DNA of 64,000 nucleotides from Microbacterium oxydans (GTDB lineage: Bacteria > Actinomycetota > Actinomycetes > Actinomycetales > Microbacteriaceae): the NCBI RefSeq assembly GCF_000956405.1, contig NZ_JYIV01000016.1, positions 35,827 through 99,826 of the forward strand. Direction: 5' to 3'. Below the pieces are notes generated by a model that was given only the letters and a program-made list of their open reading frames with translations, did no database searches and was not told the origin of the DNA. The translations under genes were made by a program, and so were the position numbers. The number at the start of each line of letters is the position of its first letter. The stretch's first letter is position 1. Below, one piece after another: positions 43,727 through 51,985 of the stretch.

Positions 43727-44700
43727 GCGTCGCCCTTCCGGCGCTGCAGCAGCGCGTACACGATCGCGAGCACACCCGCGATCAGAGCCATGAGCAGGGA
43801 GTAGGCCGATGCGGGGCCGCTGCCGGACGGCGAGATCTCGCCCATCATCGTGTTGTACGTGAGCATCATGGGCGTGAAGTCCTTGCCCATCCACGAGTTC
43901 GCTGCCTGCAGCACGACCGGCTCGTTGAACAGCTGGATGGTGCCGATGATCGACAGCAGCACGGCGAGCAGCGCGGCTCCTCGCACCAGCGGCACCTTGA
44001 TGCGCATCGAGATCTGGAAACCGGATGCCCCGTCGAGGCGCGCGGCCTCGTACAGGTCACGCGGGACGGCCTGCAGCGCTGACAGGAAGATCAGCATGTT
44101 GTACCCCGTGTAGGTCCAGGTCGTCATGTTCGCCATCGAGAACAGGATCGTTCCCGGCGCCATGAAGTCGGTGCCCTGAGGGAGGAACGGGAGGAAGGGT
44201 GAGACCTCCGGGGTGTAGAGGTACAGCCACATCATCGCGGCGATGATGCCGGGAACCGCATAGGGGAGGAAGAAGGAGAGCCGGAAGAGGGTGGGGCGGC
44301 GCACGATGAAGGAGTCCAGCAGCAGGGCGAGGCCGAGAGCGACGAGGATCATCACCGGGATCTGCAGCGCCGCATAGAGCACCACGCGACCCATGCCGGT
44401 CCAGAAGGCGCCGTTGGTCGCGGCGGTGATGAAGTTCTCCAGACCGACGAACGTGTCGACGAGCTCACCGCCGCCGTAGAGACCGTCCCCGGCGGGAACC
44501 TGTGCGAAGAACGACGACCGGATCGACACGATGATCGGGACCAGGAAGACCAGGACGAACAGCACCGCGAACGGCGTCATGAACAGCCAGCCCGTGAGGC
44601 CTTCTCTCCGGGTTCCGAATCGGCGTCTGCGGGCCGGATCCGCGGGGGTGCGCGGAGGCGCTGTCGACGCAGCGCCTCGCGTCTCGGTCACTGTGACCAT
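43723..44700 (-). CDS. Sugar ABC transporter permease (MalF type)
   Basis: A 325-residue permease; GAGAGG lies 8 nt before the ATG, supporting the start MVTVTETRGA. Six helices follow a basic N-terminus; the EAA loop is YEAARLDGASGFQISMRIKV (about residues 220-239). Partner of the MalG-type permease. A hairpin at 44725-44762 separates it from the binding-protein gene and may reduce its expression relative to that gene. The substrate is inferred from the locus to be a galactosyl-GalNAc type sugar; this is not provable from sequence. Confidence 0.9.
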   Translation of the reverse strand: MVTVTETRGAASTAPPRTPADPARRRRFGTRREGLTGWLFMTPFAVLFVLVFLVPIIVSIRSSFFAQVPAGDGLYGGGELVDTFVGLENFITAATNGAFWTGMGRVVLYAALQIPVMILVALGLALLLDSFIVRRPTLFRLSFFLPYAVPGIIAAMMWLYLYTPEVSPFLPFLPQGTDFMAPGTILFSMANMTTWTYTGYNMLIFLSALQAVPRDLYEAARLDGASGFQISMRIKVPLVRGAALLAVLLSIIGTIQLFNEPVVLQAANSWMGKDFTPMMLTYNTMMGEISPSGSGPASAYSLLMALIAGVLAIVYALLQRRKGDA

Positions 44701-44724
44701 GGTGTCGCCTCTCGATGTCAAGAC

Positions 44725-44762
44725 GACGGCGGAGTGCACGATTGCGCGTGCACTCCGCCGTC
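44725..44762. terminator. Intra-operon hairpin
   Basis: Perfect 15-bp arms (44725-44739, 44748-44762) with an 8-nt loop between the binding-protein and permease genes. Probably a partial terminator or mRNA stabiliser giving excess binding protein. Confidence 0.65.
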
Positions 44763-44790
44763 GATCATCCGATGATGCCTTCTCGCCCGG

Positions 44791-46104
44791 TCACTCCGCG
44801 ACCGGGAGGCCGAGGTCCTTCAGAGAGGCCACTGCCGTGTCCTGCGCCGTGGTGAAGATGTCGGCGACCGTCGCGGTGCCGGCCACAGCTGCCGCTGCGG
44901 TCTCGTTCATCTTCGACAGCGTCGAGAACCCCGGTGCGTAGGGGAAGTCGGGGTTGAGGTTCTCGGTCGCGGTGCCGAGCTCGGAGAGCACGTCCTGTCC
45001 GCCGAACTGGCGCAGCATCTTCTCGGGGGTCTCCACCTCGCCCTTCGCCGCGACGACGAGGCCCTGCGACGCGAGGTCGTCGACCTGGGTGTTGAACCAG
45101 TCGTTGAACTCCATCGCCTCAGCGGGGTGCTCGCAGCCCTTCATGACCGAGACACCGGAACCGCCGTCGGGGCCGCTCATGGCGCCGGCGCCGAAGTCGG
45201 GGAGCTGGGCGACGCGCCACTGTCCTTCTGCGGGGGTGCCGTCGAGCGAGTCGAGGAGGAATCCCGCCTCCCACGCCGCTCCGACGTGGCCGATGAGGCT
45301 GCCGTCGTTGAGCGCGGCGGTGAAGCCCTCACCCCAGCGCTCGGTCGCGAGGGTCTGCTTGCCGTCGAGCAGACCCTGCCAGAACGCGGCGACGCGCTCG
45401 GAGCCCGCGCCCTCGGCGTCGACCTTCCACTCGTCGCCCGCGGTGCTGAACCAAGTGTCGCCTGCCGCAGCCGACTGGGCGGCGAGCCAGTTCTGCGCCT
45501 CGTCGGGGGTGAACGCGGTGACGTACTTGCCGGCAGCTGCTGCCGTCGCCGAGTCCGCCGTCAGATCGTCGAGCGTCTTCGGGGCATCGAGGCCGAGTGC
45601 CTGGAACTCGGCCTCGTTGTAGAAGTACACGAGGGGTCCGGTGTCCTGGGGGAGGCCGACGATGGCGTCGCCGACCTTCATGCCGCTGAAGGCTCCGGCC
45701 GAGAAGTCGTCCTCGTACTTCTTGGCCTCGTCCGCCACGTCCTGCAGCAGGCCCTTGACGAACAGCTGCGGCACCTCGGAGTAACCGGTCTGCGCCAGGC
45801 ACGGTCCGTTGCCCGCCTTCACGTCGGTCTCGAGCTTGAGGATCATGTCACTCGACTTGCCGTCGAACTTGGTCGCCTTGACCTGGATGTCGGGGTGCTC
45901 GGCGTTCCAACGATCGACGATCTCGGACGTCGGGGTCATGCCCTCCCCATCGGGGAGACGGTGCAGGTACTCGATCGTGATGGGATCGCCGCTCGCCCCG
46001 CTGTCCCCGGAGTCGCCGGATGAGCAGGCTGCGAGGCCGAAGGCCGACACCGCGCCGACGGCGACGATCGCGGCGGTGCGGGTGAAGCGAGGGGTGATTG
46101 CCAT
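44791..46104 (-). CDS. Sugar ABC transporter substrate-binding lipoprotein
   Basis: A 437-residue family-1 solute-binding protein. Lipobox LAAC, lipidated C27, followed by a Gly/Ser/Asp linker. The mature part shows ITIEYLHRLPDGEGMTPTSE at the N-lobe, YFYNEAEFQALGLDAPKT and the aromatic-rich AAWEAGFLLDS. GAGGAG precedes the ATG. It is the first gene of the operon, with the shared LacI operator 97 bp upstream, and supplies two permeases. It should capture the sugar released by the GH101 enzyme; the exact ligand is inferred. Confidence 0.92.
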   Translation of the reverse strand: MAITPRFTRTAAIVAVGAVSAFGLAACSSGDSGDSGASGDPITIEYLHRLPDGEGMTPTSEIVDRWNAEHPDIQVKATKFDGKSSDMILKLETDVKAGNGPCLAQTGYSEVPQLFVKGLLQDVADEAKKYEDDFSAGAFSGMKVGDAIVGLPQDTGPLVYFYNEAEFQALGLDAPKTLDDLTADSATAAAAGKYVTAFTPDEAQNWLAAQSAAAGDTWFSTAGDEWKVDAEGAGSERVAAFWQGLLDGKQTLATERWGEGFTAALNDGSLIGHVGAAWEAGFLLDSLDGTPAEGQWRVAQLPDFGAGAMSGPDGGSGVSVMKGCEHPAEAMEFNDWFNTQVDDLASQGLVVAAKGEVETPEKMLRQFGGQDVLSELGTATENLNPDFPYAPGFSTLSKMNETAAAAVAGTATVADIFTTAQDTAVASLKDLGLPVAE

Positions 46105-46186
46105 GCTGTTCTCCTCTTTGAGGTCATGTTCCTGCGGATCGCCCTGGGCGGGGGACTGGCACCGTGGCGCCGTCGATCACATGCAC

Positions 46187-46215
46187 ATCAAATCAGAAAA
46201 TGTTTGCGCTCACAA
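46187..46215 (-). promoter_or_regulatory. Promoter and LacI operator of the sugar ABC operon
   Basis: On the minus strand, -35 TTGTGA (46215-46210) and -10 TTTGAT (46192-46187), spacer 17. The operator TGTGAGCGCAAACA (46214-46201) overlaps the -35 and spacer. It is the best match to the word also found before GH35 and GH101. Confidence 0.65.
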
Positions 46216-46299
46216 GCCTGAGATGATGACATCACAGGCGCAATCGCGGACGATAAAGGGAGCGCTGACATCGAGCATCCGTCCGGGTGGACGTGCAGC

Positions 46300-47121
46300 T
46301 CAGTCGACGCGAACCTCGTCGCCGACGCGGACCACTCCGCCACGCCGAGTGCTGTTGTCATCCGCATCGGGCCAGCCGGGAAGAAGCAGGCGTCCGAGGG
46401 TCGGTTCCTGCTGTCCGAAGGCGCCGGTGAGTGTCGTGAGCACCTTCGCGTCCCGCCGGCCGTCGTCGGGGTTCGCGTGGGTCGCCAGGCAGCGCACGAT
46501 CGGGCCCGCGGTGAGGAAGCCCAGCTCGCCGATGTGCACCTCGCCCGCCCAATCGAGTTCGCTCCAGGGGGCGGCGTCGTCGATCACGACGTTCGAACGG
46601 AAACGCCGATCGTCGATGCTCATCCGGAGAGCTTCGCCCAGCGCGCGGACGCTGCCCCGACTGTGCACCGACACGTAGCCGCGCGACCGATCCTGGAAGC
46701 GGGACGTCTCGCCGTCGCCGACGAGGACGAGGGGGAGGCGGCCCGGTCGTCGCAGCCGACGCCCCTCGGGGGTCGCGAGAACGAAGTCGGTGATGGCATC
46801 GGCGAGCTCGCGCCGTCCCTCGTCGTCGATGCCGGCGTCGACCAGCGTCGCGCCGGCGTGCTCGATGTGGATGCGGCGCTGCCGGTCGTCGTAGCTCGTG
46901 CGCAGAGCGGCGAGAGAGGGGAAGTCCTGGAGAGCGAGCCCTTTGGCCTTCGGCCAGTAGTCAAAGCCGTCCCGGTCCTCCGGCTCGGTCGCGTCCGCGA
47001 ACCGGAACGCGAGGACGCGATCGCCGTCGACTCTGCCGTCCGGCTGCACGGTCAGGGAGTCACGCGGTTCGGGAGTGAATCCCTTGATCGGGTGACGGTA
47101 GAGGGCGACGACGCGGGCCAT
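46300..47121 (-). CDS. MOSC domain protein
   Basis: A 273-residue protein. The N-terminal MOSC-N beta barrel starts RVVALYRHPIKGFTPEPRDS and the MOSC core contains FRSNVVIDDAAPWSELDW and GPIVRCLATHANPDDGRRDA, where the conserved cysteine (VRCLATHANP) would bind molybdenum or transfer sulfur. Such proteins act in molybdenum-cofactor sulfuration or in reduction of N-hydroxylated compounds (YiiM/MARC type). It is transcribed alone and is followed by 195 bp of spacer before the sugar ABC gene. Substrate and partner are unknown. Confidence 0.85.
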   Translation of the reverse strand: MARVVALYRHPIKGFTPEPRDSLTVQPDGRVDGDRVLAFRFADATEPEDRDGFDYWPKAKGLALQDFPSLAALRTSYDDRQRRIHIEHAGATLVDAGIDDEGRRELADAITDFVLATPEGRRLRRPGRLPLVLVGDGETSRFQDRSRGYVSVHSRGSVRALGEALRMSIDDRRFRSNVVIDDAAPWSELDWAGEVHIGELGFLTAGPIVRCLATHANPDDGRRDAKVLTTLTGAFGQQEPTLGRLLLPGWPDADDNSTRRGGVVRVGDEVRVD

Positions 47122-47165
47122 GAGGAGATCCTCTCAGCTGCCGACCCCAGGGCACGACAGACGGC

Positions 47166-47231
47166 GCTCTGTCACCGAGCGGTCTTCTCGGCGACAGAGC
47201 ACGACGAAACACCCGCAGGTCGTGCGGGTGT
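47166..47231. terminator. Two consecutive hairpins
   Basis: Hairpin 1 pairs 47166-47179 with 47187-47200 (13 of 14); hairpin 2 pairs 47209-47217 with 47223-47231 perfectly. They follow the DUF3073 gene and precede the MOSC gene, so they end DUF3073 transcripts. Confidence 0.65.
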
Positions 47232-47248
47232 GACGAACCGAGAGGCGG

Positions 47249-47434
47249 TCAGGCCTTCTCTAGTTCGTCCTCGTCTTCGTCGGCATAGTCATCAGCCCAC
47301 TTGTCGACATATGCGTCTTCGTCGGTCGGGTGACCCAGCTCGCGCTCGAGAGCGGAGTAGTTCACCGACGGACTGTACGCCTTGAGTTCGCGGGCGATCT
47401 TTGTGTGTTTCGCCTTCTGACGGCCACGGCCCAT
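47249..47434 (-). CDS. DUF3073 protein
   Basis: A 61-residue actinobacterial protein. It begins MGRGRQKAKHTKIARELKAY, basic and likely nucleic-acid binding, and ends in an acidic tail (EDEDELEKA). SPSVNYSALERELGHP is the DUF3073 core. GAGG precedes the ATG. This family is nearly restricted to Actinobacteria and is small, charged and highly conserved; no function is established. It is divergent from the universal stress gene, and terminators follow it. Confidence 0.85.
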   Translation of the reverse strand: MGRGRQKAKHTKIARELKAYSPSVNYSALERELGHPTDEDAYVDKWADDYADEDEDELEKA

Positions 47435-47583
47435 GCTCGAGACCCCCTCACGATTTCAGCGACGGGCGGTTGAGGCCCGAGGCATTTCACGACACCGGTT
47501 CGAGGCCGGTAAGAGTAGCATTCAGAATAGCACGCGGGTTAGCCCCTCTGGCTGACGCCAGGCTGGTGAAGGGAACGATCTTC

Positions 47584-48129
47584 ATGACCGACAACACCTC
47601 CACTCCGTCCGATGAGGCTGCACAGAACGCGGCGCTGCAGAAAGCCGTCATCGTCGGCATGCAGCTGGACCAGGATCGACACGTGATCGACGAGGCCGTG
47701 CGCTATGCGCGATTGCTGAACGCACCACTGGTGGTCGCGCACGTCGATGTGACCCGGTTCGTCACGTACGAGGACCCGGACGGCTACGTGCATTCGGCTC
47801 CGATCGACATCAACTTCGACGCCGGCGCTGCGGAGTTCGAGGCGGTCGAGGCGGCGGCCGCCGGCATGCTCGCCGGTACGGACATCACCTGGACGGCGCG
47901 GCAGCTGGTGGGAGACCCCGCCCTGGCGATCAAGCAGCTCGCCAACAAGCTCGACGCGCAGCTGATCGTCGTCGGCACCCGCAAGCGCGGCATCGGCGAG
48001 TCCATCAGGGAGTTCTTCACCGGGTCGGTCGCCGCGCGTCTGGCCCATCGTCAGCATCGCTCCGTCCTCGTGGTACCGCTCGGGGAGTCGGTGCCGGACG
48101 AGCAGAAGGAGATCTGGCCGGACAAGTAG
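47584..48129 (+). CDS. Universal stress protein family (UspA)
   Basis: A 181-residue single-domain UspA protein; AAGGGA 9 nt before the ATG supports the start MTDNTSTPSD. The UspA fold starts KAVIVGMQLDQDRHVIDEAV; the ATP-binding signature G-2x-G-9x-G(S/T) is seen as GTRKRG followed by GSVAARLAHRQHRSVLVVP. It probably binds ATP and acts in stress survival. A weak hairpin-rich 150-bp spacer separates it from DUF3073. It is followed by a bidirectional terminator and converges on the padR gene. Confidence 0.88.
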   Translation: MTDNTSTPSDEAAQNAALQKAVIVGMQLDQDRHVIDEAVRYARLLNAPLVVAHVDVTRFVTYEDPDGYVHSAPIDINFDAGAAEFEAVEAAAAGMLAGTDITWTARQLVGDPALAIKQLANKLDAQLIVVGTRKRGIGESIREFFTGSVAARLAHRQHRSVLVVPLGESVPDEQKEIWPDK

Positions 48130-48141
48130 TGGTTCCGGACG

Positions 48142-48186
48142 CACGAAAGGTGTCGGCATCCCAGGTGGACGCCGACACCTTTCGTG
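48142..48186. terminator. Bidirectional terminator
   Basis: Perfect 16-bp arms (48142-48157, 48171-48186) between the universal stress gene and the convergent padR gene. Confidence 0.8.
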
Positions 48187-48195
48187 TGACGGGGG

Positions 48196-48828
48196 TCAGG
48201 AACCGGAGCTGGAGCCGCTCAACGCGACGGTGATGCCGCGTGCTGCGCTGTCGAGGGCCGTCTCGAGCTCGGTGACGACCGACGGCGACAGCGTGCCGCC
48301 CTTCGCGACGTGAGTCCGCAGGTCGGTGCGCACCCTCGCCCGGAAGGCGTTGATCACGGCATCCGCGCGGTGCATCTCCTCGCGGCTGACGAGACGGGAA
48401 TCGTCGGTGGCCGTGCGTGGACGGTTCTTCGCCGCACTGCGCTCGTCCTTCTCCGCCGCAGCCAGGTCGGCGCGGAGGCTCTTCATCGCATCCTTGACGC
48501 TCTGGCGCACCTCGCTCGCGATCAGTCGCACGGAATCGGTCAGCCCCGCCTCGATGCCCGCGAGGTCGCCTTCCCGTGAGGCGAGCTCCGCCCGACCGGC
48601 CTCGGTGATCGAGTAGATGGTGGTGCGGCCGTCGACCGTCTTGGTGACCAGGCCCTCCTCCTCGAGCTTCGCGAGTCGGGGGTAGATGGTGCCGGCGCTC
48701 GGCGTGTAGGTGCCACCGGTGCGATCGGTGAGCGACTGGATGATGCCGTATCCATGCTGGGGTGCCTCGGCGAGGAGCGACAGCAGGTACAGGCGCAGGT
48801 CGCCGTGGGAGAAGACCGCGGGGCTCAT
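48196..48828 (-). CDS. PadR-family transcriptional regulator
   Basis: A 210-residue regulator. The N-terminal winged helix is MSPAVFSHGDLRLYLLSLLA ... AGTIYPRLAKLEEEGLV; the C-terminal part is helical and unusually long, with basic stretches (ERSAAKNRPRTATDDSRLVS). Its start overlaps the stop of the DUF4097 gene by 4 bp, so it is the second gene of that operon. It probably represses the operon through the palindromes at 49689-49730. Distinct from the PadR at 6193, which regulates a drug pump. Confidence 0.88.
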   Translation of the reverse strand: MSPAVFSHGDLRLYLLSLLAEAPQHGYGIIQSLTDRTGGTYTPSAGTIYPRLAKLEEEGLVTKTVDGRTTIYSITEAGRAELASREGDLAGIEAGLTDSVRLIASEVRQSVKDAMKSLRADLAAAEKDERSAAKNRPRTATDDSRLVSREEMHRADAVINAFRARVRTDLRTHVAKGGTLSPSVVTELETALDSAARGITVALSGSSSGS

Positions 48829-49664
48829 GCTTCCCACTCCGGGTCGTCGGCGATCGACGCGGGGGAGCGGCGCAGCACGGTCACCCCACCGGAGACGGAG
48901 TTCGCGCGCAGGTCGACGAAGCGCCCCGCGAGTTCTCCGGTGGTGCCGGTGTAGTTGCTGGGGCCAGAGGTGCTGCGCTCGACGCCGTCGATCAGCAGAC
49001 GTCCGCTCAGCGACCGGATCACGTAGTTCGCGGCGAGCGACTCGTCGAGGCGCACGGTGGTGCCGCCCGACACCGAGTTGACGGTGATGGTGTTCACGTC
49101 GCCCGCGGCATCGACCAGTGTGGAACCGGAGACGATGTCGACCGTGGCCCGGCGGACGGCACCCGTGACGGCCACGTCGCCCGACACGCTGTTCGCGCTG
49201 ATCGAGCCGGTGAGTCCGCGCACCTGCACGTCGCCGGAGACGGAGTTCACGGTGAGGTCGCCGATCAGGGTGTCGACGATGATGTCGCCGGACACGGTGT
49301 TGAGGCGGGCGTCGTTGCGGAGGCCCGACACCAGGGCGCCGGCACTGACGACACCGAGGTTCAGCGCGATCGAGCGGGGGACGGCGACGCTCACCTCGGC
49401 GCGGGGGCCGCCCGAGCCGAAGTTGCGGAACACTTCGAGGAAGTTGTCCCAGCCCAGCTGTGGGTGGTCGATCTCGACCTCGCCGTCGTGGGACTCGATG
49501 CGCAGGTCCTTGGTGGTGACGCCGTGCACCTCGATGCGGATGCCCGGTTCGTCGTGGGCGATGATGTCGACCTGTCCGCCGACGAGGCCCACTTTGAGGC
49601 GGGTGACGGATTCGATGTCGATGACACGTTCCTCGCCGGGGGCGATGAGCCACTTCTCGGTCAT
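48825..49664 (-). CDS. DUF4097 beta-helix protein
   Basis: A 279-residue protein, start MTEKWLIAPGEERVIDIESV with AGGAGA about 8 nt upstream. Residues about 100-230 are a run of right-handed beta-helix turns, the repeated unit reading NSVSGDVxVxG (for example SISANSVSGDVAVTGAVRRA). No signal peptide or membrane helix. DUF4097 proteins form beta-solenoids and are often encoded with PadR or ECF regulators; the function is not known. It is coupled to the padR gene, and its operators suggest a self-controlled unit. Confidence 0.85.
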   Translation of the reverse strand: MTEKWLIAPGEERVIDIESVTRLKVGLVGGQVDIIAHDEPGIRIEVHGVTTKDLRIESHDGEVEIDHPQLGWDNFLEVFRNFGSGGPRAEVSVAVPRSIALNLGVVSAGALVSGLRNDARLNTVSGDIIVDTLIGDLTVNSVSGDVQVRGLTGSISANSVSGDVAVTGAVRRATVDIVSGSTLVDAAGDVNTITVNSVSGGTTVRLDESLAANYVIRSLSGRLLIDGVERSTSGPSNYTGTTGELAGRFVDLRANSVSGGVTVLRRSPASIADDPEWEA

Positions 49665-49688
49665 GTCTGCTTCTCCTGGGTTCGCGGT

Positions 49689-49730
49689 CACGATATATCG
49701 TGTGTCGTCACCATAACACGATATATCTCG
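49689..49730. promoter_or_regulatory. Paired PadR operators
   Basis: Perfect palindrome CACGATATATCGTG (49689-49702) and a second, two-mismatch copy CACGATATATCTCG (49717-49730), centres 28 bp apart. They lie just before the DUF4097-padR operon. Confidence 0.7.
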
Positions 49731-49760
49731 TTCCTGTCAAGGAGTCTCTTCGAGAAAGAG

Positions 49761-49791
49761 TTGACCTTGACGGTGCGTCAACTTCTACAGT
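49761..49791 (+). promoter_or_regulatory. MerR-type promoter with 19-bp spacer
   Basis: -35 TTGACC (49761-49766), 19-bp spacer, -10 TACAGT (49786-49791). The spacer holds an inverted repeat (GTTGAC ... GTCAAC), typical of promoters that MerR proteins activate by untwisting. Confidence 0.75.
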
Positions 49792-49820
49792 CGAGGTGTC
49801 CCGCAACGGAAGGAGAGGCG

Positions 49821-50618
49821 ATGAGCAAGGACGACTGGTCGATCCAGGAGATCGCCCGACTGGCAGGCACCACGAGCCGTGCTCTTCGCCACTACGACGA
49901 CATCGGGCTGCTGCCGCCGTCGCGCATCGCGCCCAACGGGTATCGGCACTACGACGGGAAGGCTCTCGTGCGTCTGCAGCGGATCCTGCTGCTGCGGGAG
50001 CTCGGACTCGGGCTGGCGCAGATCGCGGAGGTGCTGGGCTCCGCATCCACCGCGGACGCCGGGGCGATCGAGGCCTCGGCTCTGGAAACCCATCTCGCGC
50101 TGCTGCGCGACGAACAGACCAGGCTGGCGCGCCAGATCGCGTCGGTCGAATCCACCATCACGGCATTGAGAGGAGGTGAGAACCTCATGGCAGAGAACAT
50201 GTTCGACGGTTTCGACCATGCGAAGTACAAGGACGAGGTCGAGGAACGCTGGGGGAAGAAGGCCTACGCCGACAGTGACAGCTGGTGGCGCGGTATGACC
50301 GACTCCGCACGCGGCGAGTGGCAGCAGCGCGTGTCCGACCTCGGACGCGACTGGATCGCGGCGGCGGAGAGCGGTATCGATCCGTCTTCCGCCGAAGCCC
50401 AGGAGATCGCGCGACGCCACGTGGAGTGGCTCACGGGCATCCCCGGCACACCCGCCGCGGTGCCCGGAGGCGACGTGAAGGCGTACGTGATCGGGCTCGG
50501 TGAGATGTATGTCGCAGACCCGCGTTTCGGCGCGAACTACGCGACGTCGTCCGGCGGCACCCACGGCGCGGAGTTCGTCCGCGACGCCCTTCGCGTCTAC
50601 GCGGAAGACAACCTCTGA
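49821..50618 (+). CDS. MerR-family regulator with TipAS ligand-binding domain
   Basis: A 265-residue regulator; AGGAG 5 nt before the ATG. Residues 1-75 are the MerR domain ([28 protein letters not shown]), then a coiled-coil helix, and residues about 130-265 the TipAS domain ([20 protein letters not shown] onward, ending [10 protein letters not shown]). TipA proteins bind thiopeptides and activate their own promoter; a MerR-type 19-bp promoter precedes this gene, so it is probably autoregulated. Downstream are a hairpin and a small membrane protein gene. Ligand unknown; a thiopeptide is a hypothesis. Confidence 0.9.
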   Translation: MSKDDWSIQEIARLAGTTSRALRHYDDIGLLPPSRIAPNGYRHYDGKALVRLQRILLLRELGLGLAQIAEVLGSASTADAGAIEASALETHLALLRDEQTRLARQIASVESTITALRGGENLMAENMFDGFDHAKYKDEVEERWGKKAYADSDSWWRGMTDSARGEWQQRVSDLGRDWIAAAESGIDPSSAEAQEIARRHVEWLTGIPGTPAAVPGGDVKAYVIGLGEMYVADPRFGANYATSSGGTHGAEFVRDALRVYAEDNL

Positions 50619-50630
50619 GCCGTCCATCCT

Positions 50631-50684
50631 CCGGTCGCGATATGTCGGCTGCAGCCACCCGTGCAGCGGTCATGTCGCGACCGG
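50631..50684. terminator. Imperfect hairpin after the TipA-like gene
   Basis: The palindromic region CCGGTCGCGA...TCGCGACCGG pairs over about 24 bp with five mismatches, 12 bp past the stop. Confidence 0.55.
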
Positions 50685-50753
50685 AAGCGCGTCCCGTGCG
50701 TACCGAACGCGCGCGACCGACGCAAGGGGGCGATCGCAGGGCACTCCCGGGCG

Positions 50754-50759
50754 TAGGGT
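50754..50759 (+). promoter_or_regulatory. -10 hexamer of a small membrane protein gene
   Basis: TAGGGT ends 6 nt before ATG 50766. Confidence 0.5.
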
Positions 50760-50765
50760 CGGGGC

Positions 50766-51140
50766 ATGGCTCACGGACCCCGGCGCATGGACGCGGCGCC
50801 GCTGTTCGTCGCCGCGGCCACCGCGTACGGAGCGAACTGCGCTCTCGGCGCGTCCGTCGCAGTGCGGGTCGTCGACACTCGGAACTTCCGGTGGTTGCAC
50901 CACCTGCTCTACATCGTCACGTGCCTCACGACCGCTCTGGCGCTGAGTGCAGGGCTGTGGGGCCGCCCGCGCCGACAGAGCCGTCGCGCCGCGCTCGGGA
51001 TGCTCCCCGCCGCCCTGCCGCTCGCGGCGATCCCGTATCTCGGCACGCACGGTCGACGGCACCCGTTGGTCGCCCTCGCTGCCGCGCCCTTCATCGTCGC
51101 GGGGCTGCTGCTCTCGCGATCCACCGCCGACCGGAAGTGA
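50766..51140 (+). CDS. Hypothetical membrane protein
   Basis: A 124-residue protein that I do not recognise. Hydrophobic segments lie at about residues 10-33 ([20 protein letters not shown]), 43-65 ([20 protein letters not shown]), 78-92 and 101-115, so three or four helices. The stop overlaps a GTG at 51137 and lies 5 bp before the nitroreductase ATG, so both are one transcript. It starts without a leader (TAGGGT 6 nt before the ATG). No conserved motif was recognised. Confidence 0.7.
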   Translation: MAHGPRRMDAAPLFVAAATAYGANCALGASVAVRVVDTRNFRWLHHLLYIVTCLTTALALSAGLWGRPRRQSRRAALGMLPAALPLAAIPYLGTHGRRHPLVALAAAPFIVAGLLLSRSTADRK

Positions 51141-51145
51141 CACGC

Positions 51146-51985
51146 ATGGAGCTGCTCGACGCCATCCGCCGCCGCAAGACCACCAACGGCGCGTTCCTGC
51201 CCGATGCCGTCTCCGAAGAGCATCAGCGCATCCTCCTCGAAGCTGCCGGGCGCGCGCCGTCGCAGCTGAACAGTCAGCCCTGGCGATTCGTCGTGATCGA
51301 GAACCGTGACACGATCGAGCAGATCGCCCGCATCTCCGGCGAGAGCATGACCGAGGCGATGTCGAACGGCACCTTCTTCGAACGCTACAAGCCATATTTC
51401 CGCTTCAGCCAGGCCGAGATGGAGGAGAAGCGCAGCGGCATGCTTTTCGACAAGCTGCCCGCAGCGCTCCGACCGTTCACGAGTCAGGTGTTCACCAAGC
51501 GTGGGCAGACGCTGATGAACACGTTCGGGGTGCCCAAGACCCTGGGCGCCGAGAACAGGAAGCTCGTCGCAGGGTCGCCTCTGCTGCTCGGGGTCATGCT
51601 CGATCGCAGCGAGTACCGACCGGGGCAGCTGTCGTCCTTCTACTCCGTGTTCAGCATGGGTGCGGCGATGGAGAACGTCTGGCTCACGACCGTCGAGCTC
51701 GGCATGGGCATCCAGTTCATCTCGTTCCCGATGGAGGTGCCTGGGCGATGGGACGAGATCGTCGAGCTGCTGCGTGTGCCCGACGACCTCGAGCTCATGG
51801 CGGTCTACCGGCTGGGCTACCTGCCGCCCGAGCAGCGCCGTCCCGCGATCGACTGGTCGAGCAGCGAGCGCAAGCTCGTGTCGCAGTACGTGTTCCGCGA
51901 GAACGGCGACACCCCGCAGCAGGGGTGGGATGGTCCACCTCCCGCGGGCGATGTCACTCCGGGTCCGCCGACGACAGGGGCGTGA
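51146..51985 (+). CDS. Nitroreductase family protein
   Basis: A 279-residue flavoenzyme; GGAAG 8 nt before ATG 51146 favours it over the overlapping GTG at 51137. It begins [20 protein letters not shown]; the FMN contacts [20 protein letters not shown] (about residues 30-50) and [20 protein letters not shown] are typical. It probably reduces nitro, quinone or ene substrates with NAD(P)H. It is preceded by a small membrane protein gene. The 3' end overlaps the end of the Rieske oxidoreductase gene on the other strand by 32 bp. Confidence 0.9.
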   Translation: MELLDAIRRRKTTNGAFLPDAVSEEHQRILLEAAGRAPSQLNSQPWRFVVIENRDTIEQIARISGESMTEAMSNGTFFERYKPYFRFSQAEMEEKRSGMLFDKLPAALRPFTSQVFTKRGQTLMNTFGVPKTLGAENRKLVAGSPLLLGVMLDRSEYRPGQLSSFYSVFSMGAAMENVWLTTVELGMGIQFISFPMEVPGRWDEIVELLRVPDDLELMAVYRLGYLPPEQRRPAIDWSSSERKLVSQYVFRENGDTPQQGWDGPPPAGDVTPGPPTTGA

